Part shown: positions 1 through 8,149 of the stretch, piece after piece
Layout: the number at the start of each line of letters is the position of its first letter
Position numbering within the stretch: the stretch's first letter is position 1
Assembly (NCBI RefSeq): GCF_017894385.1
Contig: NZ_CP059560.1
Location: forward strand, 3,419,501 to 3,483,500
Length of the DNA: 64,000 nt
Direction: 5' to 3'
Source of the DNA: Aromatoleum petrolei
GTDB lineage: Bacteria; Pseudomonadota; Gammaproteobacteria; Burkholderiales; Rhodocyclaceae
Made by a program: the position numbers and the translations under genes
Notes under the pieces: model-generated
The model's input: only the letters and a program-made list of their open reading frames with translations
Told to the model about the DNA's origin: nothing
The model's database searches: none

Positions 1-866
1 TTGAAGCCGCTGCACGGCTGTCTTCTTTTGCGCTCGCAGCAGAAGAACTGTTCGTGACCCCCTCCGCGGTGAGTCACCAGATCAAGCTGTTGGAGGAGCA
101 ATTCGGGGTCCGTCTCTTCCATCGCGTGCACCGGGCGGTGGTGCTGACGGACGCCGGGCGCCGCTACGCGGAGGAGGTCTCCGCAGCGTTTTCGCGCATC
201 GACCTGGCCACCCGCGAGCTCGGGCGCACCGAGAAAAGCGACATCCTCACCGTGCATTCGACGCCCAGCTTCGCGACGCAGTGGCTGATGCCGCGCCTGG
301 CGCGTTTCAGTGCAGCCCATCCCGACATCGATGTACGCCTGAACTCGTCCTACCCCCCGCCGCCCGATCTGCTGACGCAAGGCGTCGATATCGACATCCG
401 CTGGGGCATGAGGCGGCTACAGCCGGCCGGCACCATGGTGCTGCTCTTCCCGCCCGAGACCATCGTGCCGCTATGTACGCCCGCGCTCGCGAACGGCCCG
501 AACCCCCTACGCACGCCCGAGAACCTGAGGGACCACACCCTGATCCACAGCGAGGTCTGCCTCGTGAGCTGGCGTGACTGGATGCGCCAGCACCGCAAGG
601 TCAAGCTGGACATCTCCCGCGGCCTGCGCTTCGACCGCTCCTTCATGGCGATCAGTGCCGCGGTGGACGGCCTCGGCGTGTGCCTCGAAAGCCTGCTTCT
701 CGTGCAGCGCGAGCTGGAGACCGGGCGCCTGGTCGCACCGTTCGGCCTGGAGGGGCCCAAGGTGCAGAGCTACACATTCAACCTGCTGAAATCGCGCGCC
801 GAGCTGCCCAAGATCCGCAATTTTCAGGACTGGCTCTTCGGCGAACTCGACAAGACAGGCGTGTGA
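1..866 (+). CDS. LysR-family transcriptional regulator, 5' end cut by window edge
   Basis: The frame is open from base 3 and has no start inside the window, so the first codons are missing. The N-terminus is a winged helix-turn-helix (FVTPSAVSHQIKLLEE, then FGVRLFHR and LTDAGRRY), the LysR signature. The remainder is a LysR substrate-binding domain with the WLMPRLARF and DIRWG segments typical of the GcvA-like branch. A GTG at 54 lies inside the helix-turn-helix and cannot be the true start. LysR proteins usually bind near a divergent neighbour and answer a small effector; the left neighbour is outside the window, so target and ligand are unknown. The following gene is 161 bp away on the same strand. 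Confidence 0.9.
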   Translation, partial: EAAARLSSFALAAEELFVTPSAVSHQIKLLEEQFGVRLFHRVHRAVVLTDAGRRYAEEVSAAFSRIDLATRELGRTEKSDILTVHSTPSFATQWLMPRLARFSAAHPDIDVRLNSSYPPPPDLLTQGVDIDIRWGMRRLQPAGTMVLLFPPETIVPLCTPALANGPNPLRTPENLRDHTLIHSEVCLVSWRDWMRQHRKVKLDISRGLRFDRSFMAISAAVDGLGVCLESLLLVQRELETGRLVAPFGLEGPKVQSYTFNLLKSRAELPKIRNFQDWLFGELDKTGV

Positions 867-1027
867 ATTGCACGCGAGGCTGGTTCGACCCGCCGGCGTG
901 TCCTATTAATGAAGCGGGGGATGTTCCCCGGGGCAAGGGACGGAACGGATTTACGGGGCGGAGCGGCCTGCGTGCGCGCGGGCCGCGCGTCGTTGCGGGA
1001 GCGTGGATCGGGGCGGGAGTGGCGATC

Positions 1028-1579
1028 ATGTTCGACAAGGAGCAATTCATCCAGGACTGTACGCACGCGGTGCCGGAAGGTCCGGCAGCCGTGCGCGAGC
1101 TGGTGGCCGAGGCGGTCTCGGACGGCGCGGCGATCATCGCGCAGCTCGGCGAGCCGACCCACGCGGGCATCAACGCCTTGTACCGCTCGCCGGAGCTCAC
1201 GATCATCAACTTCGTGTGGGCTCCGTGCATGAGCCTGCTGCCGCACAATCACCAGATGTACTCGGTGGTCGGGATCTACGCCGGGCGCGAGGACAACGTC
1301 TTCTGGCGACGGACGGCGGAGAGCATCGAGGCGATTGGCGCGACTTCGCTGGGTGTGGGCGACGTCACCGCACTCGAACGCGACGCGATCCATTCCGTGC
1401 TCAACCCGATCGGCAAGATGACCTGTGCGATCCACGTCTACGGCGGCGACTTCTTCGCCCCGCCGCTGCCGCGCAGCCTGTGGGACCACGAAACGCTCGC
1501 CGAAGGCCCGTGGGAGGTGGAGAAGGTGAAGGCGCTGTTCGAGCAGGCCGAGGCGCGCTTCAACGCCTGGCATCCGTGA
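1028..1579 (+). CDS. Cupin-fold metal-dependent protein (cysteine dioxygenase-like)
   Basis: A 183-residue protein with one double-stranded beta-helix (cupin) domain. The metal-site motif is visible as PHNHQMYSVVGIYAGRE (His73, His75), with a second-motif histidine in ERDAIHSVLNP (His122). This resembles the predicted metal-dependent cupin enzymes distantly related to cysteine dioxygenase. The ATG at 1028 is chosen because the cupin homology begins right after it; the frame is open upstream but that stretch is low-complexity. It lies alone between a LysR gene and a nucleoid-protein gene. The substrate is unknown; a thiol or small organic acid dioxygenase role is only an inference from the fold. 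Confidence 0.72.
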   Translation: MFDKEQFIQDCTHAVPEGPAAVRELVAEAVSDGAAIIAQLGEPTHAGINALYRSPELTIINFVWAPCMSLLPHNHQMYSVVGIYAGREDNVFWRRTAESIEAIGATSLGVGDVTALERDAIHSVLNPIGKMTCAIHVYGGDFFAPPLPRSLWDHETLAEGPWEVEKVKALFEQAEARFNAWHP

Positions 1580-1646
1580 CGCGAAGGCGGTGCCCGGCGG
1601 ACCGGAGCGTGCGAGAATCGCGCCCCCGTCTGCACGAGATGCCGCC

Positions 1647-2660
1647 ATGAGCCCGATCCAGCACACCATCACCCACCTCGTCGTCCACAAGCTCCACCGT
1701 TCCGGCGAGAGCCCCGCGAGCGCGGAGCTGCGCGAAGGCGCCTGCCGCGTCGACGATGCCGCGGTGCGCCTGGTCGAGCGCCTGTGCGGCCACTACGCGG
1801 ACCGCAGCAGCAAGGGTTACGGCCGCTTCGCCGAGGATGAGGGCGAGGCGGACTCGCCGCTGCCGCGCCTCGTGCGCGAGCACGTCGTCGACAAGAGCCT
1901 CGACTTCGCCGCGCTGTCGCAGCGCATGATGGACGCGCTGCGCCTGTGCGCGGACGAGGAGGGCGCGGAGGTCAGTGGCTACGTCGTCATCGCACGCATC
2001 CTCGAAGGCGCGACCGACTGCCTGTGGATTGCGGTGGTCGGCGAGGCGGTCGGCAGCGCCGTTACCGGCGCGCTCGACATCGTCGACTGCCTGCATCTCG
2101 ACTTTGCCGCGCTGCCCGCGGCCGGGCGCATCGACCTCAGCGGCTGGCAGCGCGGCGACGAGCGCTACGTGAGCTTCCTCAAGGGGCGTGGCGACGTCGC
2201 GCCCTGGTTCAAGCGCTTCCTCGGCTGCGGCGACGTAGTGATCGCGCTGAAGGAAACCAAGAAGCTTGTGCAGCGCCTGTCGGATTTCGCCGAGACGCAG
2301 CGCCTGGAGGCACCCGCGCGCGACGCAATGCTGGAACGCGCGCACGGCTACCTCGACGAGCTGGGCGAGGCCGGCTCGCCGCTCGCGCTCGACGAGATCG
2401 CGCGCAAGGTGTGGCCCGATCAGCCGGAGCGCCTCGACGCGGTCCTCTCGTCCGGCGAGGCGCCGCTCGCCAGCGGCTTCGTCCCCGACCGCCGTGCGAT
2501 CCGTCCGCTGGTGCGCTTCCGCGCCGCCGGCGAGCAGTGGAAGCTGGAATTCGACCGCGCGAGCCTGCATTCGGGCGCCGTGCACTACGACCGCGCGAGC
2601 GACACGCTGGTGCTGTCGGGCCTGCCCGAGTACCTCAAGAAGATGCTGCAGGAGGAATGA
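1647..2660 (+). CDS. Nucleoid-associated protein, YejK/NdpA family
   Basis: A 337-residue protein matching the 37-kDa nucleoid-associated family (YejK/NdpA): it opens with an IQHTITHLVVHKL-type strand, carries the central YVVIARI and KGRGDVAPWFKRFLGC segments, and ends with a C-terminal domain finishing in LSGLPEYLKKMLQEE. Family length is about 335 residues, so it is full length. The family binds DNA in the cytoplasm as a nucleoid component; its precise role is poorly defined. The ATG at 1647 fits the family N-terminus. It converges with the methyltransferase gene on the opposite strand, with 21 bp between the stops. Confidence 0.85.
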   Translation: MSPIQHTITHLVVHKLHRSGESPASAELREGACRVDDAAVRLVERLCGHYADRSSKGYGRFAEDEGEADSPLPRLVREHVVDKSLDFAALSQRMMDALRLCADEEGAEVSGYVVIARILEGATDCLWIAVVGEAVGSAVTGALDIVDCLHLDFAALPAAGRIDLSGWQRGDERYVSFLKGRGDVAPWFKRFLGCGDVVIALKETKKLVQRLSDFAETQRLEAPARDAMLERAHGYLDELGEAGSPLALDEIARKVWPDQPERLDAVLSSGEAPLASGFVPDRRAIRPLVRFRAAGEQWKLEFDRASLHSGAVHYDRASDTLVLSGLPEYLKKMLQEE

Positions 2661-2681
2661 GGCGACCGCGCTCGCGGCGGC

Positions 2682-3833
2682 TCAGCGTGCCGCGAGGCGC
2701 CACAGCGACGTGACTTCCGCGGCCCGCGCCGCATGCAGCGCATCGTCAGCGTCGCTCGCCTTGCCATGCCGGGGACGGGCGTCGAGCCTTCCGAGCACCT
2801 GCAGGCCGCCCGCGTCGATCATCGCCAGCAGCGCCTCGCGCGAGCGCAGGCCCAGATGTTCCGCAAGATCCGACAGGATCAGCCAGCCTTCCCCGCCGGG
2901 CGCGAGATGCGCCGCGAGGCCGCTGAGAAAGGCGCGCAGCATGCGGCTGTCGGGATCGTACACGGCATATTCGACGGGTGAACTCGGGCGCGCCGGCACC
3001 CACGGCGGGTTGCACACGACCAGCGCCGCGCGCCCCTCGGGGAACATGTCTGCCTGCACGACGTCGACCTGCCCCGCATAGCCGAGGCGTGCGATGTTCT
3101 CGCCCGCGCAGGCCAGTGCGCGCGGATCCTGGTCGGTCGCGACGATGTGTGCCACGCCGCGGCGTGCGAGCACGGCTGCGATCACGCCCGTGCCGGTCCC
3201 CACGTCGAAGGCCGCCGCGTCACCCGTGAGGGCCCCGGGCAGGGGGGCTTGGGCGACGAGATCGACGTATTCGCCGCGCACCGGCGAAAACACGCCGTAA
3301 TGCGGATGGATCGCCGCGCCCAGCGCCGGGATCGACACCCCTTTCTTGCGCCACTCGTGCGCGCCGATCAGACCCAGCAGCTCGCGCAGCGACGCGACAT
3401 AGGCTTCGTCGGCGGCGCCGTAGGCTTCGAGACAGGCCTGTCGCACGTCCGGCGCGCGGCGCAGCGGCAGGCCGTGGCCGGCCTCGAAGGGCAGCAGGAG
3501 CATGCCCAGCACCCGCGCACGCTGCGCCTGCGCCTGACGGTGCAGGTGGAAGGTCTCCGTCGCGCTCTTTGCCGCGGCGGGCTTGCCGGGGCGGCGCGGC
3601 TTGCGCTCGATGCGCCGCGCCATCGCCTGCAGCAGCTGCTTCGCGTTGTGGAAGTCGCCGCGGTACAACAGCGCCGTGCCCTCGCACGCGAGCCGGTAGG
3701 CCTGGTCGGCGGGCGTCTGGTCGTCGGCGAGCACGACACGACGTGGCGGCGGGCTGCCGCTTTCCGAGCGCCAGCGGGCCGTATGTGTCGCGCCGGACTC
3801 ATCCTGCCAGACGATTTGCGGGTGATCCTGCAT
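2682..3833 (-). CDS. Class I SAM-dependent methyltransferase with NPPW motif
   Basis: A 383-residue protein. The C-terminal half is a Rossmann methyltransferase: motif I is FDVGTGTGVIAAVLA, an acidic ribose-binding residue follows in ATDQDP, and motif IV is VCNPPW. An NPPY/W tetrad is characteristic of enzymes methylating an amide or exocyclic amine (HemK/PrmC, RsmC, N6-adenine enzymes). The N-terminal roughly 190 residues form a separate domain that I do not recognise, containing FHLHRQAQAQ and HPHYGVFSPVRGEY, the latter resembling the substrate-facing region before the SAM domain in PrmC-like proteins. The target (rRNA, protein or small molecule) cannot be decided. It is followed 46 bp further by the thioesterase gene on the same strand. 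Confidence 0.8.
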   Translation of the reverse strand: MQDHPQIVWQDESGATHTARWRSESGSPPPRRVVLADDQTPADQAYRLACEGTALLYRGDFHNAKQLLQAMARRIERKPRRPGKPAAAKSATETFHLHRQAQAQRARVLGMLLLPFEAGHGLPLRRAPDVRQACLEAYGAADEAYVASLRELLGLIGAHEWRKKGVSIPALGAAIHPHYGVFSPVRGEYVDLVAQAPLPGALTGDAAAFDVGTGTGVIAAVLARRGVAHIVATDQDPRALACAGENIARLGYAGQVDVVQADMFPEGRAALVVCNPPWVPARPSSPVEYAVYDPDSRMLRAFLSGLAAHLAPGGEGWLILSDLAEHLGLRSREALLAMIDAGGLQVLGRLDARPRHGKASDADDALHAARAAEVTSLWRLAAR

Positions 3834-3879
3834 CGCTTGTCCTTGATAAGTGCGCCACCCGCGGGGCGCAGGGGCGGGA

Positions 3880-4371
3880 TCAGGCCTTGTCGGCCGACCC
3901 GTGGGTCTCGGCGAAGCGTTTCTCGAGCTCCAGGCGCAGCGCCTTGCGCGCCTCCGCCGCCTCGAAGCGCTGCTTCTCCTTCGGGCTGAACGGGCGCAGC
4001 GCCGGCACCGGCACCGGCTTGCCCTCGTCGTCCACCGCCACCATGGTGAAGAAGCAGCTGTTGGCGTGGCGCACTTCCTGAGTGCGGATGTTCTCCGCGA
4101 CCACCTTGATGCCCACCTCCATCGACGACTTGCCGGTGTAATTGACGCTTGCGAGGAAGGTCACGAGCTCGCCCACCATGATCGGCTGGCGGAACATCAC
4201 CTGGTCCACCGACAGGGTGACGACATAGCGCGCGGCGTAACGGCTCGCGCAGGCGTAGGCGACCTGGTCGAGCAGCTTGAGCACGGCGCCGCCGTGCACC
4301 TTGCCGGAAAAGTTCGCCATGTCCGGCGTCATCAGCACCGTCATCGTGAGTTGGTGTGCGGGGAGATCCAT
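3880..4371 (-). CDS. Acyl-CoA thioesterase, hotdog fold (YciA/BACH type)
   Basis: A 163-residue single-hotdog protein that hydrolyses acyl-CoA to free acid and CoA in the cytosol. Family features are the MTPDMANFSGKVHGGAVLKLLDQ helix region (shown in part: NFSGKVHGGAVLKLLDQ), the VDQVMFRQPIMVGELV strand and the C-terminal charged helix. The start at 4371 (MDLPAHQL) is preferred because the homology to YciA-type thioesterases begins there; the open frame extends 35 codons further upstream without family character. Substrate range (short, medium or long chain) cannot be told. It lies between the methyltransferase and bacteriohemerythrin genes, all on the minus strand but with gaps that need not form one operon. 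Confidence 0.85.
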   Translation of the reverse strand: MDLPAHQLTMTVLMTPDMANFSGKVHGGAVLKLLDQVAYACASRYAARYVVTLSVDQVMFRQPIMVGELVTFLASVNYTGKSSMEVGIKVVAENIRTQEVRHANSCFFTMVAVDDEGKPVPVPALRPFSPKEKQRFEAAEARKALRLELEKRFAETHGSADKA

Positions 4372-4512
4372 CTGTGTTCTCGTCGGGGGGGAGATTCGGG
4401 GGAGCGCCCTGTGCTCAGGGTCTGTCGGCGCGTTGGCGCCAGCGGTGATTCTGAGCGCTCGCGCCGGGCGACGCAAACCCGCGTGCGTCCCCGGCGCCCC
4501 GCGTCGCGAGGA

Positions 4513-4998
4513 TTACCAGAACTTCCACCACCACTTCTTTTTCTTCATCGTCGTCTTCACCTCTTCGGACCACTCCGAATAGCCCTTCAGGTCGGTGTTG
4601 CGGACGAAGTGGTTGCCGAAGCGCTTGTCGCTCTCGTTGATGTGTTTCGTCAGCCACACCTGCAGGAAGTGCAGCAACTCGAAGCTGATCGACGCCTGGC
4701 CGTTGTCGAGCTTGTCCTGCAGCGCGTTTACCTGGGCGATGAGGTCTTCGTGCTGCTGCTTGTGCAGTTCGAGACCAGGATAGTGCGACACGCGCATCAG
4801 GCTCTCTTCCAGCAGGAAATGGGTGCGCGTGTATTCCGCCAGCTGGTCGAGGATCGTGCGACAGGCCTGGCTGCCCTTGTGATCGCGGATCGCGGCGTGC
4901 AGCTGGTTGAGCAGCTCGACCAGCGTGCGATGCTGTTCGTCGATTTCCTGGATGCCGACGTTGAAGCTGTCGGACCACTCGAACAGGACTTGACTCAT
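4513..4998 (-). CDS. Bacteriohemerythrin with cationic-aromatic C-terminal tail
   Basis: A 161-residue four-helix protein that binds O2 at a non-heme di-iron site. All ligands are visible in canonical spacing: His23 (IDEQHRTL), His60 and Glu64 (THFLLEE), His79 and His83 (LHKQQH), His119 and Asp124 (KHINESD). The start ATG at 4998 is followed by the usual [13 protein letters not shown] opening. Single-domain bacteriohemerythrins are about 130-140 residues; here there is an added tail ending in [10 protein letters not shown], four lysines then an aromatic cluster. Such a tail could attach to membrane or partner protein (inference). The role is probably O2 sensing, buffering or delivery in a facultative organism. 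A 12-bp-arm inverted repeat lies about 40 bp upstream. Confidence 0.93.
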   Translation of the reverse strand: MSQVLFEWSDSFNVGIQEIDEQHRTLVELLNQLHAAIRDHKGSQACRTILDQLAEYTRTHFLLEESLMRVSHYPGLELHKQQHEDLIAQVNALQDKLDNGQASISFELLHFLQVWLTKHINESDKRFGNHFVRNTDLKGYSEWSEEVKTTMKKKKWWWKFW

Positions 4999-5036
4999 TG
5001 GTGCTCTCCGTACGACGTTGGAATTATTGTGCGGGT

Positions 5037-5066
5037 CCGGTGGCGACGGGGCAGCGTCGCTACCGG
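5037..5066. repeat. 12-bp inverted repeat upstream of bacteriohemerythrin
   Basis: The arms CCGGTGGCGACG (5037-5048) and CGTCGCTACCGG (5055-5066) are complementary except at one position, around a 6-base loop. It lies 39 bp before the bacteriohemerythrin start on the minus strand and about 170 bp before hyi on the plus strand. It could be an operator or a 5' leader hairpin; there is no T-run, so it is not an intrinsic terminator. Confidence 0.55.
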
Positions 5067-5233
5067 ATTGGCATGACTCGATTATGCGCCGGGGGAAGGT
5101 GACTGTCATGCCGCAGCGGGCGCCCGGAATGGCGCCGCAATGCTGGCGTGGTGCGGAAAAGTCCGCGACAATCGCCGGTCCGCGGGGCGTTCGCCCCTTG
5201 TCATCTTTCCTGCCGATTGCCGAGGACGCCGCG

Positions 5234-6013
5234 ATGCCCAGGTTTGCCGCCAACCTGACGATGATGTTCACCGAAGGGGCGTTTCCGCAGCGTTTCGCCG
5301 CTGCGGCGCGTGCCGGTTTCACGGCCGTCGAATTCCTCTTCCCCTACGAGCACGCACCGGCCGAGGTGGCGGCGTGGCTGAGGGACAATGGACTCGCCAA
5401 CGTCCTCTTCAACATGCCGCCGGGCGACTGGGCTGCGGGCGAGCGTGGCCTCGCCTCGTTGCCGGGACGTGAGGCGGAATTTCGCGCGGGCGTGGCGCGC
5501 GCGCTGGAATATGCGCAGGCGCTCGGGACGCCCTGCCTGCATGTCATGGCGGGGCTGGTCGTGCCCGGCATTGCGCCCGGCGTGCAGCGCGCCCTGTATG
5601 TCGACAACCTGCGCCATGCGGCGCGGGCTGCTGCGCAGCACGGTGTCAAAGTGCTGATCGAGCCGATCAACACGCGCGACATGCCGGGCTACTTCCTGAG
5701 CACCCAGGCCGAGGCGCACGCGATCCGCGAGGAAGTCGGCGAGCCCAACCTGATGGTGCAGATGGACCTCTACCATGCCCAGATCACGGAAGGCGACATC
5801 GCCACCAAGCTGCGCCGCTACCTGCCTCACATCGGCCACATACAGATTGCGGGCGTGCCGGCGCGCAATGAACCGGACGATGGCGAACTCGACTACCGTT
5901 ACCTCTTCCGCCTGCTCGACGAACTCGGCTACGCCGGCTGGGTCGGCTGCGAGTACCGGCCGCGCGGGAAGACCGAGGACGGGCTCGGGTGGCTGAGGGA
6001 GGCAGGGGGCTGA
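5234..6013 (+). CDS. hyi: Hydroxypyruvate isomerase
   Basis: A 259-residue TIM-barrel isomerase of the AP-endonuclease-2 superfamily, interconverting hydroxypyruvate and tartronate semialdehyde in glyoxylate metabolism. Visible family features are the [12 protein letters not shown] opening, [13 protein letters not shown], the metal/substrate residues in [30 protein letters not shown] and the C-terminal GCEYRPRG. Length equals that of E. coli Hyi (258). ATG at 5234 begins exactly at the family start. Tartronate semialdehyde reductase or glyoxylate carboligase genes, its usual partners, are not next to it. Sugar-phosphate isomerases of the same superfamily are an alternative, but the overall pattern fits Hyi. 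Confidence 0.87.
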   Translation: MPRFAANLTMMFTEGAFPQRFAAAARAGFTAVEFLFPYEHAPAEVAAWLRDNGLANVLFNMPPGDWAAGERGLASLPGREAEFRAGVARALEYAQALGTPCLHVMAGLVVPGIAPGVQRALYVDNLRHAARAAAQHGVKVLIEPINTRDMPGYFLSTQAEAHAIREEVGEPNLMVQMDLYHAQITEGDIATKLRRYLPHIGHIQIAGVPARNEPDDGELDYRYLFRLLDELGYAGWVGCEYRPRGKTEDGLGWLREAGG

Positions 6014-6086
6014 TGGGCGGGGAGAGACGGGTTCGGATCATCGTGGATGTTCCGGCCCGTGCCCGAGCCTCGACAGGAGCGACAAA

Positions 6087-6347
6087 CTGAACACCTTTCC
6101 CCGCAAGCTTGCCGCGGCCATCCTCATCCTCGGGTTCGCGACCGCCGCGAGCGACGCCGCCCCCGTGCACCGATTTTCCGCCCCCCTGCGGGAGGTGTCT
6201 CGACCCAGTGCGGGCGCGTCCGGTGAGCGGGCAGTGTTCGTCCAGCGGCGAGGCGCATCGGGCGAACGCGACGACACCCCCTTTCTCCGGCTATGCTTCG
6301 GTTTGAACATTCAACCGCATGGCCCGTCCGTCCCGTCTCCCGAATGA
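6087..6347 (+). other. Possible small exported-protein ORF with CTG in the start position, or its decayed remnant
   Basis: The 330-bp gap between hyi and epd holds no ATG-started gene, but a frame beginning at CTG 6087 is preceded by AGGAG (6075-6079) at good spacing and reads as a plausible signal peptide: NTFPRKLAAAILILGF, then ATAASDAAP. The frame runs to 6347, but past about residue 35 it becomes Arg/Ser-rich and looks non-coding, and it runs into the epd start. It may be a real secreted peptide with a rare start, or a pseudogene whose ATG has changed and which frameshifts soon after. Confidence 0.25.
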
Positions 6348-7372
6348 GCTTCCGCATCGCAATCAACGGCTACGGCCGCATCGGCCGCTGCTTTCTGCGC
6401 GCCCTCCACGAATCGCCGCTGCGCCAGTCGCTGTCCGTCGTCGCCATCAACGAGCCGGCAGACATCGAGAGCATGGCCTATCTGACGCGCTTCGACTCGA
6501 CCCACGGCTGTTTCCCCGGCACCGTCGGCATCCGCGACGGCCGCCTGCACATCGACGACCAGGACATCGCCGTGACCCACGCGACGACGCCCGACGGCGT
6601 CGACTGGCGGGCCTTCGATGCCGACCTCCTCGTCGAGGCTTCCGGGCGCTACCGCTACCGGCGCGAACTCGAAGCCTTCCTCGGCGCCGGCTGTTCGCGC
6701 CTGCTGCTCTCGCATCCCGGTCACAGCGCCGCCGATGTCGATCGCACCATCGTGTTCGGCATGAACCACGAGTCGCTCGAAGGCCATGAGCGCATCGTCT
6801 CCGCGGCCTCCTGCACCACCAACGCCGTCGTGCCCATCCTCGCGGTCCTCGAGCAGGCATTCGGCATCGAGTACGCGCTGACCACGACGCTGCATTCGGT
6901 GATGAACGACCAGCCCGTGATCGACGGCTATCACGCCACCGACCTGCGCATGACGCGTTCCGCGATGCAGTCGATGATCCCGGTCGATACCGGGCTCGCG
7001 AGAGGCATCACGCGAATGCTGCCCGCGCTGGAAGGGCGCATCGCAGCGAAGGCGATCCGGGTGCCGGTGCCGAACGTGTCGGCCATCGACCTCGCCGTCA
7101 CGCTCAGGCGCAACGCCACGGTCGATACGATCAACCGCCTGATGCGCCGCGTCGCCGAGGAAGACCGCCACGGCGTGCTCGGGTACTCCGACGGCCCGCA
7201 TGCATCCGTGGACTTCAACCACAACGGCTTCTCCGCCATCGTCGACGGCAGCCAGACCCGCGCGAGCGGCGAACGGCTGGTGAACCTGCTGCTGTGGTTC
7301 GACAACGAATGGGCCTTCTCGCGCCGCCTGCTCGATGTCGCCGCGTTCTGGGCGAAGCGGCTGGGGCGCTGA
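6344..7372 (+). CDS. epd: Erythrose-4-phosphate dehydrogenase / GAPDH-family enzyme
   Basis: A 342-residue NAD-dependent dehydrogenase of the GAPDH superfamily. It has the NAD-binding start RIAINGYGRIGR, the catalytic SAASCTTNAV (Cys157) and the activating His184 in TTLHSVMNDQ. Epd-like rather than GapA-like features are HSVMNDQPVIDGYH, SMIPVDTGLARGITR and VDFNHNGFSAIVDGSQTR, which closely follow E. coli Epd. Epd makes 4-phosphoerythronate for pyridoxal phosphate synthesis. In betaproteobacteria the line between Epd and a second GAPDH is not sharp, so a GAPDH role remains possible. No gapA, pgk or pdxB is adjacent. The start at 6344 fits the family; the open frame extends upstream without homology. 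Confidence 0.75.
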   Translation: MSFRIAINGYGRIGRCFLRALHESPLRQSLSVVAINEPADIESMAYLTRFDSTHGCFPGTVGIRDGRLHIDDQDIAVTHATTPDGVDWRAFDADLLVEASGRYRYRRELEAFLGAGCSRLLLSHPGHSAADVDRTIVFGMNHESLEGHERIVSAASCTTNAVVPILAVLEQAFGIEYALTTTLHSVMNDQPVIDGYHATDLRMTRSAMQSMIPVDTGLARGITRMLPALEGRIAAKAIRVPVPNVSAIDLAVTLRRNATVDTINRLMRRVAEEDRHGVLGYSDGPHASVDFNHNGFSAIVDGSQTRASGERLVNLLLWFDNEWAFSRRLLDVAAFWAKRLGR

Positions 7373-7406
7373 GCGCAGGCCGCGCCGTCCCGCCCGAGGC
7401 CGATGC

Positions 7407-7417
7407 GGGGGGGGGGG
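7407..7417. repeat. Homopolymer of 11 G
   Basis: Eleven consecutive G residues lie in the 109-bp gap between epd and ridA, about 65 bp before the ridA start. Tracts of this length are prone to slipped-strand change and could alter promoter spacing, but they are also a common site of sequencing error. Confidence 0.9.
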
Positions 7418-7481
7418 CGAATCGCCGAAGGTCGACTATTCTGGACCGATAAGGGCGTGGTGTCTGACCGCGGAGGTGCGC

Positions 7482-7880
7482 ATGAGCAAGAGGATCGTCC
7501 TCATCAACGGCGCCCCGACGCCCGTCGGACCCTGTTCGCAAGGCGTCGTCATGGATGGGTGGGTCTGGACATCCGGGCAAGTCGGCTTGAATCCGGCGAC
7601 GGGGGAACTGGTTGGCCCCGACGTGGCGACGCAAGCCAACCAGGCGCTGCACAACATCGAGGCGATCCTGCGCGCGGCCGGATCCGGCCTGAATCAGGTC
7701 GTTCGCGTGACCGTCTTCCTGACGAACATGGACGACTTTCCCGCGGTGAATGCCGTGTATGCCAACTACTTTGCGACGGATTTCCCGGCGCGTTCATGCG
7801 TGGAGGTGTCGCGCCTGCCACGCGGTGCGCTGGTCGAGATCGATGCGATGGCCAGGGTGAATCGCCTTGCGTCCAGATAG
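7482..7880 (+). CDS. RidA/YjgF-family enamine/imine deaminase
   Basis: A 132-residue trimeric RidA fold protein. The family hydrolyses reactive enamine/imine intermediates such as 2-aminoacrylate formed by PLP enzymes. Signature segments are PVGPCSQGVVMDGWVWTSGQ, ALHNIEAILRAAG and the C-terminal RSCVEVSRLPRGALVEIDAMA, which holds the conserved carboxylate-binding Arg and the terminal Glu. ATG at 7482 is preceded by GGAGGTGCGC, a strong ribosome site. It stands alone between epd and the convergent catabolic operon. Subfamily (RidA proper or Rid2-7) is not settled. Confidence 0.87.
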   Translation: MSKRIVLINGAPTPVGPCSQGVVMDGWVWTSGQVGLNPATGELVGPDVATQANQALHNIEAILRAAGSGLNQVVRVTVFLTNMDDFPAVNAVYANYFATDFPARSCVEVSRLPRGALVEIDAMARVNRLASR

Positions 7881-8047
7881 CGCGTGTTCGCTTCTTGCAA
7901 CTGACTTGTCGGTACACGCGATCTGGGCGAAAGCGTGCGGGAATGCAGGAAACCAGCAATTTCCCGTTGCGTAGCAGGGGGGGCTGTAAGTCCTGGCCTC
8001 CCCCCGAAGGCAGAGGGCGGACGTTCGCCGGGCATGTGCGATGAGCC

Positions 8048-8074
8048 AAAAAGATCCCGCCGTGAGGCGGGATT
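8048..8074 (-). terminator. Intrinsic terminator of the thiolase-hbd operon
   Basis: On the minus strand the stem ATCCCGCC / GGCGGGAT (8054-8061 with 8066-8073, 4-base loop) is followed by CTTTTTGG (complement of the A-run at 8048-8052). It lies about 75 bp after the stop of the 3-hydroxyacyl-CoA dehydrogenase gene. The remaining gap from 7881 to 8047 holds only a G7...C6 pair (about 7977-8006) and no gene that I can see. Confidence 0.8.
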
Positions 8075-8149
8075 GAAATGCTCCGGAGGAGAGTATGGAG
8101 CCGGAGGAAAGAGAGAAGGGCGACACCCCCATGGGGTGCCGGATGGAGA

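Noticed and set aside
7977-8006. G7...C6 pair between ridA and the hbd terminator as a riboswitch
   Set aside because: No known riboswitch core was recognised, and the position between convergent genes does not suit one.
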